Shown here: positions 1 to 5,486 of the stretch, piece by piece
How positions within the stretch are numbered: position 1 is the stretch's first letter
How the letters are laid out: each line of letters starts with the position of its first letter
Assembly: GCA_027621615.1 (NCBI GenBank)
Contig: JAQCBC010000053.1
Span: 1 to 6,338 of the forward strand
DNA from: a bacterium
Lineage (GTDB): Bacteria; Margulisbacteria; Marinamargulisbacteria; UBA6595
Direction: 5' to 3'
DNA: 6,338 bases
Notes under the pieces: generated by a model
The model's database searches: none
Told to the model about the DNA's origin: nothing
What the model saw: the letters and a program-made list of their open reading frames with translations, nothing else
Program-made: the position numbers and the translations under genes

Positions 1-253
1 TATTGTCTGTGTCAATAATGACCCAGGCACAATATAGACTTTTCCCGTTCTTTATCGCTTGTTTCAATGCTTTAAGGACTGAGCCTGGGTCGCTGTTATG
101 ATTGCGGCTACCTGGAAATTCAAAAACGATTGTTCTGAATAGGGTTTGGTTCAAGTATTTGAAATAATTGCACTCTGTGTTTCCTTCGCATCCCAGTAGA
201 AAAACTGGGCGAAGTGCCCGTTTTGTCTTTTGCTTTCGGTTAAGTCTAGCCAT
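1..253 (-). CDS. RloB-family (AbiLii-like) Toprim-type protein, N-terminal part, cut by the window edge
   Basis: The ATG is at 253-251 on the minus strand and the frame stays open for 84 codons to the left edge, so only the N-terminal part is present. The protein opens with a basic stretch (MARLNRKQKTKR) followed by FLLGCEGNTECNYFKYL. The glutamate in CEGNTE (E23) matches the first acidic residue of Toprim-like RloB proteins. The last visible residues, WVIIDTDN, supply a DxD motif (D81, D83), as expected for the second Toprim motif. RloB proteins are typically encoded next to a RloA-type ATPase, as in the lactococcal AbiL (AbiLi/AbiLii) abortive-infection pair, and are thought to act as nucleases. 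Here the ATPase gene lies upstream with a 7-base gap, so the two are probably co-transcribed. No Shine-Dalgarno sequence is visible before the ATG; coupling to the ATPase stop codon is likely. The family call is good from motifs and context. The C-terminal half cannot be judged. Confidence 0.82.
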   Translation of the reverse strand, partial: MARLNRKQKTKRALRPVFLLGCEGNTECNYFKYLNQTLFRTIVFEFPGSRNHNSDPGSVLKALKQAIKNGKSLYCAWVIIDTDN

Positions 254-260
254 CGGATGG

Positions 261-1559
261 TTACAGTTTCGGCACGCCCCCGAGGCGGCCGAGGCGGTAG
301 AATTTGCGAAGGTTGGTGCTCGGTGTGATACCCACATACTCGCTAAACGATGTTAAGCTGGAAGCACCGGTTGCATCACGCTCGGTGACCCATAATTCAT
401 CCCGGCGAAACAGCGATTGGTCCATGAGGGATAGATCGTGGGTGGTGAAGATCAATTGATGGCGAACATCCTGATGGGATTCGTATAGATAATTTCGGAT
501 CAGTGTTTCGGTTAGCGAGGCATGCAGGCTGTTATCAATTTCGTCGATAAACACCACGTGGTTTTTTATCATTAGCAATACGGGTAGTAGTTCAAAGAGG
601 CGTTGCGTTCCGTCGGATTCTTCTCGAATTTTAAATTCAATAGGCTCACCAGCATGGTTATTATGATGGGTAATTAATCGGTTAGCTTGGAAAGAATTGG
701 ATGTTTTTTTTAATTGCACCTCTGTGTTTAATTCAACAGATAGGTCATGTGATTCATTTAAAGTACGATATAATAAATCCGAGCCTTTTCTAATGTCTTC
801 AAGCTGAATCTCCTTAACATTCCGAACCGCCACATTATCAATGCCGGTGTCTAATTCCTTTAATGAAGATACTAGCCGTTTATGATGCTCTGAATCTGTT
901 TCATACCAAAGCTTATACCGAAGATCCTCCCGAAAACTATCCGTTGGGCTAATTAAAACAAGCGTTTTGTCAAACCAATCATACAGGGGTTTAAAAAAGT
1001 TTTCATTATCGTCCGCAGCACGGTGTAAAAACAGCATGTTGTCTCGGGTTTTGCTTCCCATCTCGTCCAGGGTTTTTTCGCGACCCTTAAAGTCACTCTT
1101 TTTACACAGGCCCGTAAAATCAAATGCGCGTGCTGTTCGCTCAAACAAGAGGGTCTCCGTTTGATTGGATTTGATTTCAGTTAAGGTCTCAGACACAATG
1201 GCTGTTTTGGTTGCTGAGAATGCGTAGGCATAAAGGGTCTCATCAACAAGAAAGACCAATTCAAAGCTGGACGGCTTTTGTAGGCTTTCATCGTCCAATC
1301 GGTAGGGGTTAACCGGAATCGGCTCGTCAATACCAGGTCGATGTTTGACCATGTATTGTATAAATTTAAAGGCTTTAAACACGTTGGACTTGCCCGATGC
1401 GTTGCCGCCATATAAGGATGCAATGGGGAGCAGGCGTGTTTTGCCGTTGTTGATCCTAGGTAACCGTTTGTTGAAGCGACGTTCGCCACCTGCAAGCATG
1501 GAAAGCTCTGTTTTTTCTCGAAACGACATCCAATTTTCTATTGAAAAAGTAATTATCAT
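261..1559 (-). CDS. AAA family ATPase, RloA / AbiLi-like (AAA_15/AAA_21 type, SMC/ABC fold)
   Basis: This is a 432-residue ATPase predicted to be the sensor or motor half of a two-gene defence cassette with the RloB-like gene downstream. Domain signs in order: an N-terminal strand MIITFSIENWMSFRE typical of these ATPases; Walker A GGNASGKSN at 51-59; a long helical and variable insert at about 80-305; an ABC-signature-like ESDGTQR at 314-320; Walker B HVVFIDEID at 334-342; the H-loop histidine in FTTHDLSLMD at 371-380; and a C-terminal YRLGRLGGVP at 421-430, a typical ending for the family. All ATP-binding and hydrolysis motifs are intact. The frame extends 60 codons further upstream to 1739, but that part has no family similarity and lies antisense to the start of the aminotransferase. 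The ATG at 1559 begins exactly at the family's usual N-terminus. Its promoter is in the 61-bp divergent gap. No Shine-Dalgarno sequence precedes it. Confidence 0.9.
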   Translation of the reverse strand: MIITFSIENWMSFREKTELSMLAGGERRFNKRLPRINNGKTRLLPIASLYGGNASGKSNVFKAFKFIQYMVKHRPGIDEPIPVNPYRLDDESLQKPSSFELVFLVDETLYAYAFSATKTAIVSETLTEIKSNQTETLLFERTARAFDFTGLCKKSDFKGREKTLDEMGSKTRDNMLFLHRAADDNENFFKPLYDWFDKTLVLISPTDSFREDLRYKLWYETDSEHHKRLVSSLKELDTGIDNVAVRNVKEIQLEDIRKGSDLLYRTLNESHDLSVELNTEVQLKKTSNSFQANRLITHHNNHAGEPIEFKIREESDGTQRLFELLPVLLMIKNHVVFIDEIDNSLHASLTETLIRNYLYESHQDVRHQLIFTTHDLSLMDQSLFRRDELWVTERDATGASSLTSFSEYVGITPSTNLRKFYRLGRLGGVPKL

Positions 1560-1569
1560 GTCTGCTATT

Positions 1570-1583
1570 TTTATAGTATCACA
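1570..1583 (-). promoter_or_regulatory. Candidate promoter elements for the AAA ATPase-RloB cassette
   Basis: On the minus strand two overlapping -10 candidates can be read: an extended -10 TGT-GATACT (1583-1575) and TATAAA (1575-1570). Transcription from the second would begin about 3-4 bases before the ATG at 1559, and from the first about 9 bases before it. No convincing -35 box is present, which is tolerable for an extended -10 promoter. Assigned by eye only. Confidence 0.45.
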
Positions 1584-1614
1584 TGGGTGTCGCTGTTGCA
1601 TACATGCTATACTA
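1574..1614. repeat. Imperfect inverted repeat spanning the divergent promoters
   Basis: The left arm TAGTATCACATG (1574-1585) is, in reverse complement, CATGTGATACTA. The right arm is CATGCTATACTA (1603-1614). They match at 10 of 12 positions around a 17-base centre. Each arm contains a TGn-NATACT extended -10 box for its own direction, so the repeat may simply be two similar promoters back to back, or a shared operator. Confidence 0.55.
1605..1613 (+). promoter_or_regulatory. Extended -10 promoter for the aminotransferase operon (probably leaderless)
   Basis: TG-C-TATACT is a strong extended -10 element (TG at 1605-1606, hexamer 1608-1613). Only 7 bases separate the hexamer from the ATG at 1621, so transcription should start at or next to the A of the start codon, giving a leaderless mRNA. 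The hexamer 17 bases upstream (GGGTGT, 1585-1590) is a poor -35, as is common with extended -10 promoters. Confidence 0.6.
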
Positions 1615-1620
1615 ATAGGC

Positions 1621-2895
1621 ATGAATGATGAGACATTGGCCCAGCGGGGTGATCGGGTATTATCGGGGGTGCAAAGCCATGTGAGTCGCTTGACGGTGAC
1701 GGGTGGGCGTGGGCCATATTTGTATGCTGAGGGCCCCAATGGACAACGGCGTGAAATTTTAGACTTGGCCAGCGGTATTGCCGTTACCAGTACCGGGCAC
1801 TGCCATCCAGAGGTGGTCCAAGCGATTCAAGACCAAGCCAGTCGGCTCATTCATGCCTGTGCAGGGATTGTGTATTACGACGGGCCAGTGCAATTGGCCG
1901 AGGAATTACGCGAAAAAACGGGTTTATCGGAGTATCAGTTCTTTTTCACGCAAAGTGGTACCGAATCGATTGAGGCGGCGCTCAAGCTAGCCCGATTTGT
2001 GACGAAAAAGCCACGGTTTTTAGCCTTTGAGGGGGGGTTTCATGGTCGTAGCCTGGGGGCGGTTGCGGTGAGTTCAAAGTACCAAGCCATGTATCAGCCA
2101 TTAATGGGTCCGGTGGGTTTTTTGCCGTACCCCAATAGGTATCGCGCCGAGCAACCCGAGGCCGTGTTTTTAGCCAATTGGGAAGCGCAACTGGCCGAAT
2201 ACATGGCCACACATCATGCGGATTTAGCGGCGGTCATTATTGAGCCGATGTTGGGGGAAGGCGGGTATATTCCAGCCCCAGCGGTGTGTTTGCAAGCGGT
2301 GGAACGGTTGTGTAATCAGTACGGGGTGCTGTTTATTTTGGATGAGATTCAAACCGGATTTGGGCGTACGGGGCAGTGGTTTGCCCATCAGCACTATGGG
2401 GTGGATCCGGATGTCATTACCTTGGCCAAAGGCATGGGCTCGGGGATGCCGATTGGGGCGATGGCGGCCAAAGCGTCGGTGATGGCCAAATGGGAAACCG
2501 GTGCGCATGGGGGGACGTATTGTGGCAACCCGGTGTGTGCGGCGGCGGCCCGGGCTACGCTAGATGTGGTGGAGCCCTTAATCCCGACAGTAAATGCGTT
2601 GGCGCATCGAGCCATGGCGGTGTTAAACGACCGATTAGCCGATCACCCGTATGTGGGAGACATTCGGGGTTTGGGATTGATGATTGGGATCGAGTGTGTG
2701 ACGGATCGTGCGACCCGAGTGCCCAATCCGCAGTGGGTGAAAACGGTGATGGCAGCGGCCTTGGATAGCGATGTATTGGTGATTGCTTGTGGGGGTGGGG
2801 CAGTCATTCGGCTGATGCCGCCATTGATTATTACAGAGACGCAGCTGTTGGATGGTATTGAGCGATTGTGTGCGGTGATGCATGCTCACCGATAG
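1621..2895 (+). CDS. Class III PLP-dependent aminotransferase (4-aminobutyrate/ornithine aminotransferase-like)
   Basis: This 424-residue enzyme is predicted to be cytosolic and to transfer the terminal amino group of an omega-amino acid such as 4-aminobutyrate or ornithine to a 2-oxo acid. Visible class III hallmarks: SGIAVTSTGHCHPEV at 51-65; the phosphate-binding SGTES at 112-116; GGFHGRSLG at 138-146; EPMLGEGGY at 208-216; the cofactor-ring aspartate in LDEIQTGFGRTG at 240-251; the PLP lysine K270 in LAKGMGSGMPIGA; and GGTYCGNP at 297-304, where T299 should contact the phosphate of the partner subunit. Length is normal for the family. The frame is open from an ATG at 1345, but the first 92 codons lie antisense to the ATPase gene and show no similarity. 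The ATG at 1621 fits both the family N-terminus and the promoter. The substrate cannot be decided from motifs alone; acetylornithine and other diamine transaminases remain possible. It is followed by, and overlaps, the rRNA methyltransferase gene. Confidence 0.9.
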   Translation: MNDETLAQRGDRVLSGVQSHVSRLTVTGGRGPYLYAEGPNGQRREILDLASGIAVTSTGHCHPEVVQAIQDQASRLIHACAGIVYYDGPVQLAEELREKTGLSEYQFFFTQSGTESIEAALKLARFVTKKPRFLAFEGGFHGRSLGAVAVSSKYQAMYQPLMGPVGFLPYPNRYRAEQPEAVFLANWEAQLAEYMATHHADLAAVIIEPMLGEGGYIPAPAVCLQAVERLCNQYGVLFILDEIQTGFGRTGQWFAHQHYGVDPDVITLAKGMGSGMPIGAMAAKASVMAKWETGAHGGTYCGNPVCAAAARATLDVVEPLIPTVNALAHRAMAVLNDRLADHPYVGDIRGLGLMIGIECVTDRATRVPNPQWVKTVMAAALDSDVLVIACGGGAVIRLMPPLIITETQLLDGIERLCAVMHAHR

Positions 2896-3595
2896 CCGAG
2901 CCATTGATCGGGCGTTGCAGCGGGGGCAGTTGGCTCGTGTGGTGGTATGCCAAGGGCAGCGGTTGTCTAGGGAGGAAAACGCTGTAATTGCCGCCGCTAA
3001 AGCAAAGGGCGTTCGGGTGAAGACCTTGGTTTCGGTTGCGTTTCAGCGAGAATATGGCGCCTATGCGCTGGTGGGGATTCAGGCCAGGGCCCGGATGGTT
3101 GCGTTGGCCGATGTTGTGAATGGTCTGAATGCGCAGTCAAAACTATTAATCTTGGATCATATTCAAGACCCGCACAACATGGGGGCGTTGATTCGATCGG
3201 CGGTGTCTTTTGGGTTTGAGGCGGTGATTTATGCCAAAGACCGGCAATGCCCGGTGACCGATACCGTTGTGGCCGCATCCGCGGAAGCCATCCAGCACAT
3301 TCAGGTGTGCCAAGTGACCAACATTGCTCAGGCGTTGCAAACGTTGCGCAAGCATCAGGTCTGGTTGTATGGCACCACCGTGGATGCGCCAATGGCCCTC
3401 ACGCAGTGGCAGCCGCATACCCCCTGTGCCCTTGTAATGGGGCATGAGCATACGGGCATTGGGCCGCGTATTCAAAAAGAATTGGATTCGTGTGTGCGGA
3501 TTGATACCCCAGGAGCTACGGCGTCCCTCAATGTGAGTGCAGCTGGTGCCATTGCCATGCACTGGACATGGGTGCAATCGCAGCGTGCGATCTAA
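2882..3595 (+). CDS. rlmB: TrmH/SpoU-family RNA 2'-O-ribose methyltransferase, RlmB type
   Basis: This 237-residue SPOUT methyltransferase probably methylates a ribose 2'-OH of 23S rRNA (the RlmB reaction at the G2251-equivalent) using S-adenosylmethionine. Residues 1-75 resemble the SpoU substrate-binding domain, although the usual initial G-I-H/N-x-V is absent. A TGA just upstream in frame (2876-2878) rules out an earlier start, so the N-terminus is slightly short. The knotted catalytic domain shows motif 1, LDHIQDPHNMGALIRSA, with N99 and the catalytic-type R105; motif 2, VMGHEHTGIGPRI, with E189; and motif 3, GATASLNVSAAGAIA, at 211-224 with S215 and N217. Motif 2 has histidines where GSEGxG is common. 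The ATG lies inside the aminotransferase gene (14-base overlap), so translation is probably coupled. The TAA stop overlaps the stop codon of the convergent merR-degV gene. The exact RNA target is inferred from subfamily resemblance only. Confidence 0.85.
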   Translation: MLTDSRAIDRALQRGQLARVVVCQGQRLSREENAVIAAAKAKGVRVKTLVSVAFQREYGAYALVGIQARARMVALADVVNGLNAQSKLLILDHIQDPHNMGALIRSAVSFGFEAVIYAKDRQCPVTDTVVAASAEAIQHIQVCQVTNIAQALQTLRKHQVWLYGTTVDAPMALTQWQPHTPCALVMGHEHTGIGPRIQKELDSCVRIDTPGATASLNVSAAGAIAMHWTWVQSQRAI

Positions 3596-4626
3596 AGAAC
3601 TGAAATTCCAATAAAATTCCCTTGAATCATGCCTTGGGTGTGGTCATCTGCTTGCGCAATTGAAACACTTGCTTTGGGATAATTTGCTTTGAACTGATTG
3701 GTTAAGGCCGTGGCTTCAGCGTATAGCCGATTGTAGGTAATGGCAATTGAGTTTAAATAGCCGGCACGCAGGGCGGCTTCTTCTTCAATAATCAAGCCGA
3801 GTGATTCAACGGCTTCGTTGTTGTGTTGATAATAATCCACCAAAGTGAATTGATCGTCTTTGAATTTCATGATGGAGCTAAAGGCAGACCGTTGGGTATC
3901 CAAATCTTGTTGCAATTTGGTTTGGGTTTCGGTTGTGGGAAACAAGATGCTTAAGTTATCGCTCATAAAGATGTCTAAGACGAGACCTTTGTTTTTTTCA
4001 GCATACAGTTCAACTTCATTTTCAGAATCGCTGGCTTGCAAAACGTTGGCAATTGCTGTGACGTACAGTTGGTGCCCTCCGCCTACGCTGTGAGTGGATA
4101 GCACATGAATGGTGGCCGAATCACCGTGGGTTGTCGCTGCAATTGTAGCCGATTCAAAATTTGGCGATAAGGCTGCATGGTACGAATAAATAGTGCTAAA
4201 TCCTTGATTGATGAGTGCTTTAAAGCAGTTGGTGTACGTGTTGACTCGGTCGGCTTGGGCTGTGCTGGCGTCATCGGCACCGTATGCGGCATGTATTTTG
4301 GGGTGGCTGTAGTCGACTAGATGGTCAGCAACAATGGCAATTGTTTGGGTGTCTCTGGAGGTTTCTTTGAACAACCGGGCTTTAATAACGTCAAGGGGCA
4401 GAAATTCTTTTTCTTGAAAATACCTAATTTTTTGAATCAAAGCAACGTCTTGCTCGTCAAACAAACGCATGTTCCCGGGGGTGCGCTTGACATTCGGAAG
4501 TAGACCCAATTGATCATAGTAACGAACGGTTCGAGCGGTGACACCAAGCAATGACGTTAATTGAGATATTTTATATAGCTTACGTTCATTTATTGGCGTT
4601 TTTGTTTTTATGTATTTATTTGTCAT
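3592..4626 (-). CDS. MerR-family HTH domain fused to a DegV (fatty-acid-binding fold) domain; probable ligand-sensing transcription regulator
   Basis: This 344-residue fusion begins with a complete MerR DNA-binding domain: helix-turn-helix YKISQLTSLLGVTARTVRYY at 18-37, LGLLP at 40-44, the wing RTPGNMRLFDEQDV at 48-61, and the second helical pair IRYFQEKEFLPLDVIKARL at 67-85. From 95 on it follows the DegV family segment by segment: TIAIVADHLVDY at 95-106 (family: IVTDSTADL); TAQAD at 122-126 (family: TSQPS); GFSTIYSYHAALSPNFESA at 142-160 (family: ihlSSxlSGTyxSA); IHVLSTHSVGGGHQL at 173-187; FKDDQFTLVDYY at 255-266; and the end DHTQGMIQGNFIGISVL at 328-344 (family: HxGxGalGi). DegV/FakB proteins bind fatty acids. 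About 35 residues usually found between the first strand and TSQPS are missing, and the GGR motif is not seen, so the ligand may differ. It lies divergent to rpe-lpxB and has its own strong promoter. Fusion call from motif order and spacing; function inferred. Confidence 0.85.
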   Translation of the reverse strand: MTNKYIKTKTPINERKLYKISQLTSLLGVTARTVRYYDQLGLLPNVKRTPGNMRLFDEQDVALIQKIRYFQEKEFLPLDVIKARLFKETSRDTQTIAIVADHLVDYSHPKIHAAYGADDASTAQADRVNTYTNCFKALINQGFSTIYSYHAALSPNFESATIAATTHGDSATIHVLSTHSVGGGHQLYVTAIANVLQASDSENEVELYAEKNKGLVLDIFMSDNLSILFPTTETQTKLQQDLDTQRSAFSSIMKFKDDQFTLVDYYQHNNEAVESLGLIIEEEAALRAGYLNSIAITYNRLYAEATALTNQFKANYPKASVSIAQADDHTQGMIQGNFIGISVL

Positions 4627-4632
4627 GACTTC

Positions 4633-4648
4633 AATTTTACATAAAATT
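4633..4648. promoter_or_regulatory. 16-bp perfect dyad over the merR-degV -10 box (candidate operator)
   Basis: AATTTTA (4633-4639), the two bases CA, then TAAAATT (4642-4648) form a perfect 7-bp inverted repeat. It covers the -10 hexamer and part of the spacer of the merR-degV promoter, a position suited to an autorepressor site. The arms are almost pure A/T, so chance occurrence is not negligible. Confidence 0.4.
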
Positions 4649-4663
4649 ACAAGGAAATGTCAA
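4634..4663 (-). promoter_or_regulatory. Sigma-70-type promoter of the merR-degV gene (near-leaderless)
   Basis: On the minus strand a perfect -35 TTGACA (4663-4658) is followed after 18 bases by -10 TAAAAT (4639-4634). The ATG starts at 4626, leaving 7 bases, so the transcript should begin at or within a base of the start codon. The slightly long spacer is of the kind seen at promoters controlled by MerR regulators, which favours autoregulation, but 18 bases is also within the ordinary range. Confidence 0.65.
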
Positions 4664-4695
4664 AGTTTAGGGCATTAAAAACCAGGGTTCGTATT

Positions 4696-4723
4696 TTGCT
4701 ACATTTGTGATAAATGTTATAAA
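4696..4723 (+). promoter_or_regulatory. Candidate promoter for rpe-lpxB
   Basis: TTGCTA (4696-4701), 16 bases, then TATAAA (4718-4723) preceded by TG at 4715-4716 gives an extended -10 promoter with a partial -35 box. Transcription would start near 4730, leaving about 20 bases of leader before the ATG at 4751. A second -10 candidate, TATGAT (4725-4730), would shorten the leader. No good Shine-Dalgarno sequence lies in the leader; only AAGG at 4731-4734, too far upstream, is seen. Confidence 0.45.
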
Positions 4724-4740
4724 CTATGATAAGGTAGCAA
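4696..4740. repeat. 7-bp perfect inverted repeat flanking the rpe promoter
   Basis: TTGCTAC (4696-4702) and GTAGCAA (4734-4740) are exact reverse complements separated by 31 bases. The left arm covers the candidate -35 box and the right arm lies in the leader, so the pair brackets the whole core promoter. Between them TGATAA occurs twice in direct orientation (4708-4713 and 4727-4732), 19 bases apart. Candidate regulator binding sites; not proven. Confidence 0.45.
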
Positions 4741-4750
4741 GAAATAAATA

Positions 4751-5482
4751 ATGACAACAATCAAAACCAACAACAATAGAAAAAAAGTAACCGTATCAGC
4801 CAGTGTGTTGTCTGGGGATTTTTTGGCAATGGGCGATGCGGTTCGGTCGATGGTAGCGGCTGGGGTGGACAGTTTTCATTTGGATGTTATGGACGGGCAT
4901 TTGGTCCCCAATATTTCTTTTGGTCCGGTGTTAATCCAGGCGATTCGGCGGGCCACATCATTGCCGTTGATGGTGCATTTAATGATTGAGAACCCGGGTA
5001 TGTATTTATCCGATTATGCTTCAGTGGGATCGGATTTGGTGTATTTGCATGCGGAGGCGTATCAACAGGAGCCGGTGGATGTGATGACAATACGAGAGCA
5101 GGCGCGATATACAACGGTCATCAATACGGATCAATTGCGAGCGGATTTAGATCGTGCAAGGGATTTGGGTATGGGCGCTGCGGTGGTGATTAACATTCAC
5201 ACGCCCATAGCGGTGATTGAGCCTATTTTAGATGGGTGTGATGCTGTGTTATTGATGTCGGTGGATCCGGGGTTTTCCAACCAGGCCTTTATGCCGGCGG
5301 TGGTACCCAAAGTTTCGGCTTTGCGGGCGGTGTATGATGGGGTGATTAGTGTGGATGGGGGTGTGAATGCGGATCATGCACCGGCATTAATTGCGGCGGG
5401 TGCAACGGATTTGATCAGCGCTTCATATCTCTTTGGGGCGTCAAACCATGGTCAGGCCATTGCGACTTTGCGGGGCAGTTAA
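4751..5482 (+). CDS. rpe: Ribulose-phosphate 3-epimerase family protein, divergent
   Basis: This 243-residue TIM-barrel enzyme is predicted to interconvert ribulose 5-phosphate and xylulose 5-phosphate in the pentose phosphate pathway. The metal and catalytic residues are visible: SVLSGDF at 18-24; H43 and D45 in FHLDVMDGH; H76 in VHLMIENP; and D202 in VDGGV. There are departures from the family. About 22 extra residues lie at roughly 104-126, between HAEA and the next helix. SVNPGFGGQ reads SVDPGFSNQ (170-178), and VAGSAIF reads ISASYLF (222-228), so the phosphate-binding loops are altered. VDPGF also occurs in allulose-6-phosphate epimerase (AlsE), so a related ketose-phosphate substrate is possible. 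The first 12 residues are a polar extension not usual for the family. No alternative ATG exists before residue 27, so the start at 4751 stands. It precedes lpxB by 4 bases, in one transcription unit. Confidence 0.85.
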   Translation: MTTIKTNNNRKKVTVSASVLSGDFLAMGDAVRSMVAAGVDSFHLDVMDGHLVPNISFGPVLIQAIRRATSLPLMVHLMIENPGMYLSDYASVGSDLVYLHAEAYQQEPVDVMTIREQARYTTVINTDQLRADLDRARDLGMGAAVVINIHTPIAVIEPILDGCDAVLLMSVDPGFSNQAFMPAVVPKVSALRAVYDGVISVDGGVNADHAPALIAAGATDLISASYLFGASNHGQAIATLRGS

Positions 5483-5486
5483 GCGC

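Noticed and set aside
168..356. Short plus-strand open frame across the ATPase-RloB junction
   Set aside because: It is antisense to two well-supported genes and has no recognisable features.
1345..1620. 92-codon upstream extension of the aminotransferase frame
   Set aside because: It is antisense to the conserved N-terminal part of the ATPase gene and shows no class III aminotransferase features; a strong extended -10 box lies just before 1621.
1560..1739. 60-codon N-terminal extension of the ATPase frame to an ATG at 1739
   Set aside because: It has no family similarity, lies antisense to the aminotransferase coding start and spans both promoters. The family N-terminus begins at the ATG at 1559.
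3146..3577. 143-codon open frame on the minus strand inside the methyltransferase gene
   Set aside because: It lies wholly antisense to conserved SPOUT motifs, with a proline/histidine/arginine-rich composition typical of a shadow frame and no recognisable domain.
3600..3630. Possible terminator just after the methyltransferase stop codon
   Set aside because: The AAATTCC copies there are direct repeats, not a stem, and no GC-rich hairpin with a T tract is seen.
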